Shown here: piece by piece, positions 28,816 to 42,139 of the stretch
How the letters are laid out: every line of letters starts with the position of its first letter
Position numbering within the stretch: the first letter of the stretch is position 1
Assembly (NCBI GenBank): GCA_025345505.1
Contig: JANVCC010000014.1
Span: 1,084,559-1,148,558, forward strand
DNA: 64,000 bases
From: Todiramphus chloris collaris
Lineage: Eukaryota; Chordata; Aves; Coraciiformes; Alcedinidae
Reading direction: 5' to 3'
Notes under the pieces: generated by a model
The model's input: only the letters and a program-made list of their open reading frames with translations
What the model was told of the DNA's origin: nothing
The model's database searches: none
Made by a program: the position numbers and the translations under genes

Positions 28816-31800
28816 CTAGAGGAGTTACTTCTCAGGTTATATATAGATTTAGAAAAACATACACAGTTTTCTCCGCAAGGAAGATATAAGCAGTTTTGTG
28901 GTTTGTTTATCAATAATTCAGAATACAAACAGGCATAATCTACAGAGCCATTTTACCCTCTCTGGCAACATTACAACCATTTTGAAGAGCTTTTCAGTGT
29001 TTTCTATCAAATCCACTCAATTATGCACCTTTTGACACATATCTAGCCAACTAATAATTTCTTAGACACTCATCTTCTTCCTTTGTGATTAAATCCATCC
29101 ATTAATGAAAGATTTGCCAGAATAAGAAGTGAACAATTACTGATCTGGACAAAAGCTAACAAGAATATTTCTTAAATAGATAGAATGAAATACAGGGGAT
29201 CTGCAAATGTCAGTCTTCTGCAAAATAAAGATAATTACATTCAGCAAGATATGTACTCTTGGCTATTTGCTTTAATGGGAGGTCTGAAAGAGCAGTAGAA
29301 AGCATATGTTTTTCATCTCAGTTCTTACATTCCCTGTATGCTTTCTTTCCTTCATTTTCATTCTTCTGGTAGACCTCCTCAGCACAAGGCAGCTCACACT
29401 CTGCCTCACCAGCGCAGTACTGACACTGCGTGAGGGGAGACCTCCACTTCAGCACCTTCCCAGCCTGACTCCAGCTCTGTTTTATCTTTTTCTTCCTCTT
29501 TGTGTCTCCAAGCATTCATAATACCTCTTACTCCTGGGGCTATCTACTTGTTCTGGTTGCTTGGAAACCATTTTTGAATGGCTACATAAGATTTAGGAAA
29601 ACTTGTCTCCAACAATTCTCCCACCTCCTTTCTCATAATGGAGTACTGTTTTAAGTACTGCAAGTAATACTTTTTAACTTTCATTCTTGTTGTCTTTAAT
29701 GTGGTTCTTAGGTTGTTCTCTGTTCTTACAAACATGACACGTATGCTTTTTTGCTTTCTTTTTTTCATCTTTATTCTCCAATACAACTTTAGGTGCCACA
29801 GTTCTGTAATGCCCTTCTAATGCAATACGACTGAATAAGTCATCACAGCCAGAGCCCTGGAAGCAGGTTTTGTCTGAAGGTACAATGACAAATCACAAAG
29901 AGGCTCTGTCCTTGAAAAGAGCATAAATAAGTCCTGCTCCCTTCATTCACGCTCACTTGATGTTGTTGTCAAATGAGGAGGAACTTCAGGACCCTCCCTG
30001 GCTCTCCTGAGGCTGGGAAACAAGAACATGATGAGTTCTTACCTGATTAATACATGTCTATAGAAAGATCAAAAGCTAAAATAGGTTGCAGACCCATTGT
30101 GAGAGCCAAAATGAGAGCAGAAAAAAGGCTTTTAATCCTCCCAGTGACTTAACTGACTAAAGTATAATTCACTAATAACTTCTCAGCTATACTCTGCATT
30201 CTATGAACACCAGATGTTTTCTGTGTGTTGATTATCAATATTCTGTTATGGAATAACTGTTTGTGCAGCATGGGATCTTGTAATATAGCTTATAAAATCC
30301 ATGGACAAAGTTAATATTTTCAAAGAATAACATGCTTATTTCACTCTTCAGGATGCTTGAATCTGTACCCACATTTCCTATAAATCTCTTGGTCAACTAT
30401 AGAATTCTTAATATTCTTTTAGTTTACTAATGTGTTTCTGAGTCTTCGGGATATTCTAGTTGATTGTGGAAAAAAAAAAAAAAAAAAAGAAAAAAATCAA
30501 AAAATTCACTGTGAATGACTGGCTATTTCCATTGAACTAACATGTTTTAGGTAACTTGGGTCACAAATAAACTGATTGATAGCTGAGCAGATAACTGCCC
30601 ATTTAAAATGGCTGTGAAAGTGTTTCTGGTTAAGACCAAGACTAGTGACTGTCACTGAATCTGTTGAAGGAGTCTCAAATTCATTTGGCACATGCTCCTT
30701 TCTTATCATCCTATCATGGAGTGTGACCTTTCCAAGCATCTCAGCATAGGTCATTCCCTGATACTCCATAGTCACAAGTGGTGAAGAATCTGCAGACCAA
30801 CAGACCTGAGCAAAGGTGTATGAAGGCACCTGGTTATACCTGTGTGCAAGTCAGGGTTAGAACTCCTTTTCTTTAATGAACACCAAATTAGAGCAATACA
30901 GTTAATTACTTTTTTTTATGGGTATTTTATAGTACTCCAGAAAAACATACCTGCTGTGTCAGCTGAAGTTTCAAGATGCTCAGAAGTCAGCTTCAGATCA
31001 CTTAAAACATTCAGGTTTAAAAAATGACGCTGTTAGTGCTAAAACCAGAAGTGTGTTTGAAGCCACTCAGTGTGACTACAGAGGCAGTATCACTGCCAGG
31101 AAGCAGCTATGGCTTCATGTGAAGACACAGGACCACAAACAGTCAAAAAGGGTCTCCCAGGCATCACTTATACCACCACGTTTTCCATCCTGCAAGCTCT
31201 ACTTCCATAACTCATGAGAAAATCAGAGAGGATGCAAGTTTTCCATCCTTTCCCTAGGATGTCATGTATGTCTTGCACTGCAGCGAAAGAGCAACAAAAA
31301 GACCCTTGATACATGAGGAACGTTCTTCACCCTCCTATCTGAACATTTAAATCTTAGAAGGGTCCTGATGTCTACCACTCTCCAAGTGATGTTATTGTTG
31401 GGTCATACCTCTGTCTTGAAAGTGATGTTTTTAATGTTAGATACGTAATACACTCAAAGTTTGCTAATCAACACAAATTCAGCCTTCTAAATTCGTACAT
31501 AGGCACCAATGCAGAAGTGGTGAGCTCTTCAGTAGATGTGAGAAGATTCAGTGGTCACTGTGACATTTTGGCTTAGTCCTGTGATCCTCTTACTTGTCTT
31601 ACCGTGTCCACTAACATTTTAAAAAACAGTTGAATGCTTACATCTCAGTGTCCCATAAGCTGGGGAAGGAGGGAGAGGGAGGAAGAACCATTTATTTCAC
31701 TGCCTTTATTCCCATGAGAACGACTAATCATGTAGGAGTAGAACAACAAGTTCTGCTAGGCACACAGAATCTGCTTATGAGACATCTCTGCATACTCTCA

Positions 31801-32348
31801 AGGTTTCATTAGCTTTAAGTGGATTTTTTCCACTCCTCCAGATCATTGTTATTTCAAAACCAAATTTATTCAAACTAGGGAAAGACACATCTCCTCAAGT
31901 ATGCCAACTTCAAACTCAAGCACAAAATGTACTGTATGTATTTTTTTAAAACAGTTCAATGATTAAAATATGCATGTTACAAGAATGAGTTTATGGTAAA
32001 CGCTCTTTTCACGCTGCAGGGAATGCTAATAATTAGAGTGATTTCTGTCATCTTTCTAAGACATTGCCAAACCTGAAATTATTATGGAGAAATAATTTTT
32101 CTATACTGGTTGTCTTGCAAAAATAACCAGTTCTGTGTTTATGGTCATCTAAGGAGAGAGTAACACAATAGCTACACCTAATGGCAACTTCATTAACTGC
32201 GATTTTTCTAAAGAAAACTGATAGGATTTTCTTACCAGGGATCTAACAATCAAGGTCAAACACAAATATTTAGGCCATTTTTAACAGTTGCTTTTTCATT
32301 AAAACCAATTCATTTTTAAATGGTTTCACATTGATTTGTATTTCACTT
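28816..32348. other. Unassigned sequence
   Basis: AT-rich with a GC-richer patch at 29,370-29,480 and a long A run at 30,470-30,488. Open frames of up to about 107 codons (minus strand, 30,506-30,829) show no recognisable family or splice pattern. Confidence 0.5.
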
Positions 32349-32632
32349 TCATGATTCAAATTTTCCTTTCAGTTTATCTTTTAATGCATTACAGTGTTGT
32401 TCTTTTGACTGTTTTATTATCTTCTCCAAGTAGTGAACTTCGACTAGCATAAAGAATTGAGCCACAGTGTTTTTCTCCTTACTGACTTTGCAGGTTTGAC
32501 ATTTCTTCTTCACTGTGGTGACAGAAGTAGCTTTCAGATTAAGAACCATGGGATGTACAGCCATGTTACATTCTGGATTTGCAAAGAAAACTGAAAGTGA
32601 TGCTCTAATATGGGTAAGAGCTGTCTCCAGTT
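32349..32632 (-). CDS. Candidate terminal coding exon, unidentified, Lys-rich
   Basis: On the minus strand an open frame of 93 residues runs from a possible acceptor (CATTCTACAG, first exon base 32,632) to a TGA at 32,349-32,351. It is Lys-rich, with a hydrophobic segment (AQFFMLVEV) and a CQTC pair followed by KEKN and an aromatic residue. That order is loosely like the last exon of IL-15/IL-2 family cytokines (Cys-x2-Cys, then EKN, then an amphipathic helix), but the resemblance is a short motif only, and the Lys-rich tail does not match those cytokines. The acceptor has a weak pyrimidine tract and no upstream exon was found. A chance open frame of this length is plausible in this window. 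Confidence 0.2.
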
Positions 32633-34799
32633 CTGTAGAATGTCATGTTAGACTCTGAGGCTATAGATGCCAATAAAGAAGTAACGAAGGGGGGTAACAT
32701 CTTTTTTAAACAGTTTTTCACTTCTAAATTTTAGTAGGATAGTAATTTTTCTCATTGAGGCATTAGAAATTACTGATGGAAGTTTAAAGTTTCCATCTTA
32801 CATAGTTGCTCCATACATATAGGATTATACCTTGAATAGAAGTATATTTGGGAGCTTTGCTACTAATTGAACCAGGCTAAGAAGAAAATAAAGGCGAGAA
32901 AAAGAAAATCATATTCTGAATTCTTACAGTCTACAATGTATGGGTAATAGTTCTGACATCACAAATTAAATGTTAAAGCAAAACTAAGAAATAGAAAAAA
33001 TAAAGCAATGGACTTGCAACCAATGCTTCCAGTGAAAAGTGAAGGCCATCATCTCATGTCACTTTTCTTTTGGTTTATGTTTGCCTCAGCTCATTCAAGT
33101 CTGATGGATTAATTTTTGCCTCAGAAAAAAATGGCAAGACTTCAATTTCAGTTAGATTTCATTATTGGGAATTTAGGAGAAGTTCCTATAAAAAATCATA
33201 AATGAAGGGTAAGAATTTAAAGATTTTTTTTCTTTATGGTACCCGAACTTATATTTTTATAGTGTATAGATGTACTTTCCATCCACATTCTCCACTGGTG
33301 TATAGGCAAAGTGACTCATGAGCTGCAACATCATTTCAGAATGACAATGTACCGTGAACCTCAGTGGGTAACTTCTTCCAGTTCCCTGATGCCATTAGTA
33401 GTTCTGTTGCATGAGATATTGCTTACACCTTCACAAAAAACAACCATTATTTTCTTTCTAGACACAAAAGATGAGTTGATCCTCCCCTGGAGGAGAAGAG
33501 ACTGTAATATTTTTAAAAATACAAAGGCAGAGATGGTGCAAGGGGCTCTTTTGTATGAGAACAGTGATGAGAGAGGAGGAAAGAACTCTGTCCATAAGAG
33601 CCATCTGCATGCATTGCAGCAGATTTCCATCCCCAGCACAAGGTCCAAATTTGGGTACTGCATTGACTGCTTAGCCATCACACAAAACTCTCAAACTGCT
33701 GTCCTACTACTTTTCAACATTAGCAGTGGGGAAAAAAAAAAAACTACAAAAGCCAATTTGTTTCTCACATTCCACTGTTCTAGGAAGAACCCAGTCAGAT
33801 GTCATGAAAACCAAAATGACACAGAATGAATAGGCACAAGTCAGCACTCAAATAATACCAATATATTTCATAGCTTCACCTAGATAGGTGCAGCAAAACC
33901 TCTGCTAAAATGGTGTCAGTATTTTTCCTCTGAGTGTCAAGCCTTCACCACTGCGTTCACTCAAGTCTGTTTCACATAGGATCCTTCCACTATTTTTTTT
34001 CAAAGGCTGGCACTGCTCTTCAGTGTCACAGCTGGAAGTTCAACACAGCTGAAAATTCACCAGGTGGAAAACTAAAGTTCAAAGTTTATTTCTTATTATC
34101 AAAAATGCTTCTAGTGAGGACTTTGTAGATTGCATTATCCAACCATGTGTAAGAGCCTCCCAAATCACATTTCTCAATCAAAGTTGTGCTAAAACTAGTT
34201 ATGCTGATTGCAATTTGCTTAAAGGACAGCTAAAGGTTGCTGGGAGGGTGTCAGTGTATCTATTGCTGGAATATATGCATTAAAACATCCAATGACAGGC
34301 AAAAATGCAGCTGAAAGATCCCAAATATAAAAAGATGCCATCAGAAGTCCCTGATGGAGCATGAAAATGTGTGTGTTCTTCATGTGGGGAGCAGGTCTTC
34401 TTCACAGTTAGCAGATTATCAAGAAAAATGGGAAGAGGCTCTGTTGAGATTGATGACACCTCTATGCCTCTGTCTTAAATTCAGAGCAGTCAGGGATTAC
34501 CCTGTCACTGACCTGGCAAGTACAACTTGGCTTCAGGCTATTTCAGTTCGTTAATACTGGAACCCAAGCAGAGGAAAAAAAAAAAAAAAATCAAAGCATC
34601 TTTTTGAAGAGGAGGTGGAAGATCTTTCATTTAAGCTCATCCAAGCTGATACTTATCTTCCCAATAAAGATGCTGATGCCTAAACAACAAAATGACTTCA
34701 ACATCCAAAAGAACAGAAAAGACTCTGAACTTACCCTGTAAAGTTTTTCCAGCAAAAACACAGTAGGGCTAAGTCCATGCCATTGGCCTTTTTCTACTG
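32633..34799. other. Unassigned sequence
   Basis: No recognised gene. The plus-strand frame at 33,311-33,829 (172 codons) and the overlapping minus-strand frame at 33,361-33,681 have no similarity I can name, so I list neither as a gene. A run of about 18 A lies near 34,580. Confidence 0.5.
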
Positions 34800-36340
34800 T
34801 AATGGATTAACTCACAGAAGAACTGCATTTATGGCATTAGGTCTGACAAATCAAAATGTCCCATTATTGTACTTACTGAAGACAAGGACAGAATTCCTAC
34901 TGGTTTTAACTAAGACATGAATTCTCTGGCTCATCAAGCTTCAATAACAGTTTATATATGCAGATGTAGCATCCTGACTGTGACTGGCCTGTCTGCTGAC
35001 CTATGGAAGAAAGCAGCAACATGAGCAAATGGAAGTCCATGGGCCATGCCCTGGTTTTAGCCCTTTTTCTGCATTTACTTGCTTGCCTACCTCCAGACTC
35101 ATCCTAGAAATCAAAGGCACTTTGTTTAAGTTTTTTTGCAAGTCTTCCTATTTACCATGTCAAGGTCTTCAGGACTTAGACTGTGCCCTTTTCACTGACA
35201 CCTGCTCTCCATATTTGAGGAGGATACTGCTGCAATACCAAGACAGGCCATTATGCCTAGGAAGGGAATCCCAGGATTTGGGGCACACCACATGTGCCTT
35301 ACGCACACCAGCTAGACACATCCTGAGACCAATCACTTTCTCTTGAGTCACAGCAGGCAGGGTACTTTGTAAACACATGAAGTGATAGCTCCATACCCTG
35401 AATATTTGACAATTTACAATGGGCTTTACACAGAATGGATCACAACAGACAGTGGCAGAGTTGAAAAAGCAGCCAGAAATGACAAGCGTGGAAGATACTG
35501 AGATGGGCTTGATGTTGTGTGTCCACTGTGGGAAGGAAGTGTCTGGGAGAGCTTGCAAGCACACGTGTATGAGATTTATTTTTTTTCCAGCATATAACAT
35601 TAGCTGATTCTACAGCGCTCCTCATTCAAGGGTAAATTAACATTTCCTTGGTAAAAACTGTAGAGGGTTCACTTAATTCATTCATTTAAAAGGGTAATTA
35701 ATTCGCAGATACCACCACTTCCTTCAGGCTACTTTTTAGCATGAAACTAATATTGCTGGTGCCGTCAAATAAGCAAAATCATTTCTCTGAACTGTTTTAT
35801 TTTTAAGGTGGTGGTGGGGAAATCGACAAAGACCTGAGTCAGCCCCACGCAGCCCTGCTGGCTGTTTGGTCAGCCTCATTTCATTATTTGTGTTCGTGCC
35901 TGGCTGCTGCCGGATGTAACACCTCGCTTTGTCTGGAAAGTGAGCCAGTGCTCAGAACACATTACTCACAGGCTGCAGCTCCTGGCAAAGTCACCTTCAT
36001 GCCACATAACTCACAGGTAGAGAACGCTGCACAGTGGCTACAGTTTATGAGGGGACTCTCCAAAACCACTGTCCCCAACTCCTGCAATATCCTGTCAGTA
36101 TCTACAGAGCGAGATCCTACTCGGGCGTAAGTGGTATATGAATTGTGCCATGTCATTTTTAAGAGTAAGAAGAACTACTACAATCTTGTGATTTGATTTT
36201 GCACCTATCACAGAATGTGACAAAAGTCCAACTTTTCCTTGCTGAGGCTACTCTCTTCTTGTGCTCCTCCTACAAACAAGGGAGAGGGAGGGTCCTGTAG
36301 GTGGCTATTACTTCAGACTCCTTTTGTACCTGATTCATTC
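34800..36340 (+). repeat. Old duplicated segment, copy A
   Basis: This segment is homologous, in the same orientation, to 62,690-63,535. Shared landmarks in order: 'agtttatatatgcag', 'ctggcctgtctgctg', 'gcaacatgagcaa', 'ccagcatataacattagctg', 'atttctctgaac', then the highly conserved core at 35,885-36,001, 'cagtggctacagtttatgag', 'gtgatttgattttg' and 'gtgctcctcctacaa'. Copy A has about 500 bases (35,060-35,570) and about 150 bases (35,610-35,770) that are absent or replaced in copy B. It does not look like an LTR or CR1 and has no intact gene. It may be an old unnamed repeat or a segmental duplication. Confidence 0.75.
35885..36001 (+). other. Highly conserved 117-bp core, copy A
   Basis: Compared base by base with 63,135-63,251, the two cores match at 113 of 117 positions with no gap. 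The flanks on either side show many indels and substitutions. The core begins 'tatttgtgttcgtgcctgg' and ends 'aaagtcaccttcatg'. Either selection on a regulatory or RNA function or local gene conversion could give this pattern. No reading frame is preserved across core and flanks in both copies. Confidence 0.85.
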
Positions 36341-37912
36341 AGTCTCCTCTGATTATAACGAGAGTCCGGTGAGATTAGCCCCACAAAGTTAATAGCCTTT
36401 GCAAAGACTTTTTACGCACGCTTTGATGCCTATTACTCAGCTCAACAATTCATTGAAATGAACATTTATTTCAGAAAGGCATCTGTTCTTGAATCAAAGG
36501 CACTACAGAGAAGATCATCTAATGTCTCTGTCTCAGCCAGTCACCCTCACTTTGTTTTCTAGTCCCTGTAGGAAAATAGGACATACAAAATTTTTTGGAA
36601 ATTAAGTGCCAGGAACCTAAGGGACCTTTCAGAGGTCTTTCAGCTTCTTTCAGAGGTTCAGATGAGATAAGTCAATCTCAAACAATACTGAATATACCAC
36701 TGATTCTCTGGTTTCATTATCTGTTAAATTTCTTTTTTTACCTGGTATGTTTTTCCTGATAGACAGAAAATCACAAACAAGTAAAATCTCATCTTTCATT
36801 AAAACAGAGAGACAGAGAGGCTTCTAGCCTGTGGATCTCTTCAGAGGTCCTCATAAACATGAAAAACATGTCCTGGAGTCCCATAAATGTGAATGCAAGT
36901 TAAAAATGCCACTACGTGTTTAAAATAAATCTCATGATTTGCAGGCCTTCCTAATCTTTGAATGCTTAAAGTTGACAACACTGTAAATAATAACTCTGGC
37001 CCAAAATGAAAGGCAAATTTTATCATTTTAATGCAGAATGACACAAAAGATAAATAAAGATGATCTGAAACTTCTGTCAAAATGTTCATAAACAACATAA
37101 GCCATTCAGGAGAAAGGTGTCACATTTGAAATGTCTGCTTGCACCACAAAACAATCTTTCAGATCGAGCCTGCAAGGCAGCTTAGGAAAGAGAAGTAAGA
37201 TTTTTCCACCACCTGCCCTAGTGGAAGGAAAGGAGGAAGGATATATAAGACATTGTCCACATATCCAGAACCAATCCCAACCTTCCAGTCTGCACATCAG
37301 CTGGAAGACAAGGATTTGAGTTTGGGCTGGGACTTCAACAAAGTCAACAAGCCATTATCTACACTAAAAACCTTTTGCATGCAAGTTCATTTTGCAGCTG
37401 ATCATTCCCATTGATGGCCCATTTTCCGACCCACTCCACCTGGAGCTCTAGGCTTGCTTTCTCTCAACCCAAATACTAACCCTAACCCAAACCATAAATG
37501 AACCATATAGGCAGGTTTCTTTCAAACCCACATGTCCACTCCCTATACCATTTTCACTCTGCCAGCTCTGTGCAGACAGGATGTGTTACTTCCATGAAGG
37601 AGATGGGAAAGCAAACAGCAGCATGTCCAGACACAGCTCCAGACTTCAATTTCCCTATGATAGTCAATTGTCATACATCTGACATTGGCCAGTATTTATA
37701 CTGCCATCTTCAGTAAATCTTGTGTGTCTCCTTCAGTAGTCTTCTTGTGTGAGCTCACCCATAAAGGTTCAAGCTCCAGGTGAGTAGGATCAGTTCTAGA
37801 AGGTTCCCATTGTGCATCCAGGTGCTCAGATAATTAGATGTCTCAGTCAATGCTTTAAGACAATGAGAGTATTTTAAAAATGCATTTACATAAATATAAA
37901 TATCTCATCCTG
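36341..37912. other. Unassigned sequence
   Basis: No gene or recognisable repeat. Two TTAGGG-like complements ('ctaaccctaaccc', 37,475-37,490) are too short to be a telomeric relic. Confidence 0.5.
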
Positions 37913-40660
37913 AGAATCACAGAATTACAGAATGGTAGGGGTTGGAAGGGACCTGTGGAGATCATCTAGTCCAACCCCCCTGCCAAACCAGGTTCACCTA
38001 GAGCAGGTTGCACAGGAACGCAGACAGACAAGTTTTGAATGTTTCCAGAGGAAACTCCGCAACCTCTCTGGGCAGCCTGTTCCAGGCTCTGTCAACCTCA
38101 CACTAAAGAAGTTTCTTCATATGTTCAGGTGGAACTTCCTCTCTTCCAGTTTGTGCCCGTTGCCTCTTGTCCTATCACTGGGCACCACTGAAAAGAGTCT
38201 GGACCCATCCTCTTGACACCCACCTTGGAGATATTTATAAGCACTGATAATATCTTCTCTCAGTCTTTCTTCTCCAGGCCAAACAGCCTCAGGCCTCTCA
38301 GCCTTTACTCATAATTATGAGAGATGTTCCAGTCCCCTCATCATCTTTGTAATCCCTTTACTGGACTCTCTCTTGTAGTTCCCTGTCTCTCGTGAACTGG
38401 GGAGCCCAGAACTGGACACAATACTCCAGCTTTGGTCTCACTAGTGCAGAGTAGAGTGGGAGGAGAAGCATCTTCCACCTGCACCCCAGGAGAACATTGG
38501 CCTTCTTGGCTACAAGAGCACACTGCTGACTCACAGTTAACCTGTTGTCCACCAGGACTCCAATGTCTTTCTTTGTGAAGCTGCTTTCCAGCATGTCAGC
38601 AAGTAACTTGTACTGGTGCAGTGGGTTATTCCTACCCAGGTGCAGGACTCCACATTTGTCCTTGTTGAACTTCATTTGGTTCCCTTCTGTTCATCTCTCC
38701 AGTCTGTACAGATCTCACTGGGTAGCAGCATAGACTTCCGGTGTAATCAGTCACTCCTCCCAGTTTTGTGCCATCAACAAACTTACTGAGGGTACACTCT
38801 GTCCCTTCATCCATGTTACTGATGAATACGTTGAACATGACTGGACCCTGGGGAACACCACTAGCTACAGGCCTCCAACTGGACTCTGCACCACTGATCA
38901 CAACACTTTGAGCTCTGTCACTCAGACAGTTCTTAATCCACTTCACTGTCCACCCATCTAACCCACACTTCCTGAACTTATTTATGAGGATATTATGGGA
39001 GACAGTGTCAAAAGCCTTACCGAACTTAAGGTAAACATCCACTGCTCTTCCCTCATCTACCTAGCTAGTCAGGACACCATAGAAGGCTATCAGGTTACTT
39101 AAGCATGATTTCCATTTGGTGAATCCATGCTGGCTATTCCTGATAACCTTCTTTTATTCCACATGCTTAGACATGGCCTCCAGAATGAGCTGTTCCATCA
39201 CCTTTCCAGGGATGGAGGTGATGCTGACTGGACTGTAATTTCCTGTCTTCCTTCTTTCCCTTTCTGAAGACTGGAGTGACATTGGCTTTTATTCAGTCCT
39301 CAGGCACCTCTCCCATTCACCATGATCTTTCAAAGATGTGGCTTAGCCATCAGCCAGTTTCTCAACACTAGTGGGTGCATTCCATCAGTGCCCATGGATT
39401 TGTGGGTGTCCAGTTTGACTAAACATTCTCTAATCCAATCCTCCTCAACCAAGGGAGAGTCTTCCTTCCTCCAGACTTTCTCTCTTACCTCCAGGGTGTG
39501 AGATTCCTGAGGGCTGCCCTTATCAGTAAGCCTGAAACAAAGAAGGCATTCCATAACCTTCTCTGAATCCTCTGTTACAAGGGCACCCACCTCATTCAGC
39601 AGTGTGCCCACAGTTTCCCTAGTTTTCCTTTTGCTGCTGATACACTTGAATAAGCCCTTCTTGTTGTCTTTTACATTATTTGTTGGATTTAATTTGAAGA
39701 GAGCCTTTGTCTTCCTCTTTTCATCCCTGCATACTCTGGAAATGTTCCTATATTCCTCCCAAGAACCAAGACCCTTTTTCCACATACTGTAAGCTTCCTT
39801 CTTCCCATTTTACCTTTTCCAGAAGCTCCTTGTTCATCCATGCTGGTCCCTTGATTTTTTTCTCATAGGAATGCACTGCAGAAACCTCCTGGGCTTTGTA
39901 TGTCTCACTGTGTAGCCTTTCCAGCAAATGTCAGGGTTACTGAAGTCCCCCATGAACACCAGGGCATGTGACCTTGAGGCTACTTCTAGCTGTATGTAGA
40001 AGACCTCATTGACTTTCTCTTCCTGATCAGGTGGCCTGTAGTAAACACTCACAACAGTGGCACCCATATCAGCCTGTCCGTTAATACTACCCATAAGCTT
40101 TCAACATGTTCTTCATCCCGTCTTAGATTGAGCTTGATACATTCCAGCAGCTCTCTCACATGGCCACCACCTGGCCATGCTGCTCCATCTTTCCTAAAAA
40201 AGTACATAGCTATCCATGAAAGCATTCCATGTGTGCTATCCTGCAGTGTCTCCATAATTGCAATGAGATCATGGCTCTGCAACTGAACCCAGATCTCTAG
40301 TTCTTCCTGTTTATTTCGCATGCTGCATGGGTGAACAAGCATTTCAGAGATTCAATTGAGCAAGAAGGTTTCCCTGGAGGGGTGAAAGAGGAACCACCAC
40401 AGGCTTAGTCTTGCAGAGGTTGGCTTTCTGGCTCTCATCTTGGAAGATAGCTAAAGGGCATTTGTCACTACTCTGGTTGGCCTGGACTATTCTCCAGTTG
40501 GGTGCAACAGCATGAACATTGCCATCTTGGACCCTACCCCCTGAGTCCTTCAGTTTAAAGGCCACCTCGCCAAGTTGGCCAACCTGCTGCCAAAGATTCC
40601 CTTGCCTCTTTAAGACAGGCATATTCCATCCGTCCCTAACAGGATACAGTCATCAAAGAA
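37913..40660 (-). mobile_element. Long degenerate CR1 LINE (EN, RT and 3' end)
   Basis: This is the longest CR1 in the window at about 2.75 kb. Reading from high to low coordinates: a pre-endonuclease region (about 40,620-40,350), the endonuclease start (KQEELEIWVQLQSHDLIAI, with the usual ITE now IME) and YYRPPDQEE and GDF motifs. Then come the linker (KKGLFKCISSKRKTRE), the thumb/palm region ([22 protein letters not shown]) and the RT active site ([11 protein letters not shown], where FADD has become FVDG, at 38,771-38,781). The 3' tail ends near 37,913 with 'cacagaattacagaatgg'. Frames are broken several times, there are internal deletions, and the RT site is dead. Full-length CR1 is about 4.5 kb, so the 5' third is missing. 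Confidence 0.93.
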
Positions 40661-41261
40661 CATCCCATTGTCATAAACCCCAAAACCCTCACAACAGCAC
40701 CAGCCATGCAGCCAGGAAGTTGATATTCATTATTCATTTATTTCTGGCTGCCCCTTTCCTCTAACTGGTAAAATAGAAGAAAAGATAACTTGGCCACCTA
40801 TGTTTGAGAAGGCAGGCATGGAGGAAGTGTTTCCAAATCCATACTTTAAAACTCATGAATTAGGTTCACCAGAAGTCTTAGAAAAATAGAAATCTTTTTT
40901 TTTTCTCTTTTATTTAGCATTGTCTTATCATTCATTAGCATGCACCTAGACTGTGTTTTCAGGACTTTTCCCTTGAATGGGGATTAAAAGGTATTTTGAT
41001 ATTAAGACAGATATTCTTAAACACTCACAGGAGTGTCTAAGAGGAGCTGGAACTTGAAAATGGACATCATATACTCAGAATAAAACCGTGACTTCCCATA
41101 AATGCCTTCATCTACCACCCACAATGATGGATTAGCAATGAAAAAAAGTAGAGAAGACAGTTCCTTCTCAGATGCAAAGCAGTGACCTTTCAGAAGTTTA
41201 CTTTAGTTGGCAATACCAAATAATGACCTTGAATCCCAGTGGAATTTTCTTTTAAATTGGC
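40661..41261. other. Unassigned spacer
   Basis: AT-rich sequence between the long CR1 and the first ERVL LTR. Nothing recognisable. Confidence 0.5.
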
Positions 41262-41729
41262 ATGCTGGGTCTTCATAGAAATCCATATGGTGCTGAATTT
41301 TGGTTTTGTGACTAAAACAGGGGTGATAACACATTAGTGTTTTAGCTACTTTTGAGCAGTGCTTGCACAGCCTTCTCTATTTCCCACTGCTCCCCCAGTG
41401 AGTAGGCTGGACAGCTGACCCACACTGACCAAAGTGATATTGCATGACATATAATGTCATTCACAGCAATAAAAAATGAGGGGTGGTTGGTTTGGGGAGG
41501 CTAGTCACTGCTTTGAAACTGGATGAGAATCAATCTACTTGTGGAGGTGTTTAGTGACTGCCTTTGCATCCCTTGTTTGGTTTTTTTCTTCCTCTTAGCT
41601 TATTAAATTGTCTTTATCTCAATTCATGAGTTTTCCCACTATTGCTCTTCATATTCCCTCCCCTGTCCCACTGTGAGGACAAATGAACCAGCAGCTGCTT
41701 AGCTGGTGGCCAAGGTCAAACCACCACAA
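41262..41729 (+). mobile_element. ERVL-type solo LTR, first copy
   Basis: It aligns in order with the LTR at 43,378-43,914: 'atatggtgctgaattttgg', 'aaaacaggggtgataacac', 'ttttagctacttttgagcag', 'ccacactgaccaaagtgata', a 'cagcaataaaaaatg' polyadenylation-signal region, 'cctttgcatcccttgtttgg', 'gtctttatctcaattcatg', and an end in 'aaaccaccacaa'. This is the layout of the ERVL LTRs widespread in birds. The first 50-100 bases expected of the LTR are missing or unrecognisable. No internal region is attached. Confidence 0.75.
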
Positions 41730-42139
41730 TTGGGATCAATTTGAGTCAGGAATAAACATTGTTCCTTCACAGTCTCCACCTCCAGAGATGATGTTTTCCT
41801 TCCTCAAAAATTGTCCAAAAGTCAAAGATTTCTGGTTTGTATCTGTTCACATGCTGCTGTTCAATGCAGAAATGTGACCTCACCTACTGTGGAAGACAAA
41901 GTCTAACACAAAAGCATGGATGTGTGCAGAACATGAATCCAAAGACATGAGCAAATGGTGTGCACAGTCTGCTCATCCCAGGTAAATGTGAGTACAGAAA
42001 GTTGAAGAAATACTTATAAAATATTCCAGTAGTACCACATGGTCCTCTGTCTACACAAAATGAGTTGATACTACAGTAGGAGAATTCTGTTATGACTGGA
42101 TCCATGAAAAAACTGGTTGACTTTCATGGCTAGATCATG

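Noticed and set aside
33311-33829. 172-codon plus-strand frame
   Set aside because: No recognisable domain, and an overlapping open frame of similar quality on the other strand.
35962-36156. Minus-strand frame across core A, similar to one at 63,216-63,428
   Set aside because: The similarity follows from the DNA duplication; the frames shift relative to each other after the core, so coding is not supported.
37475-37490. Telomere-like CTAACCCTAACCC
   Set aside because: Only two units, within chance.
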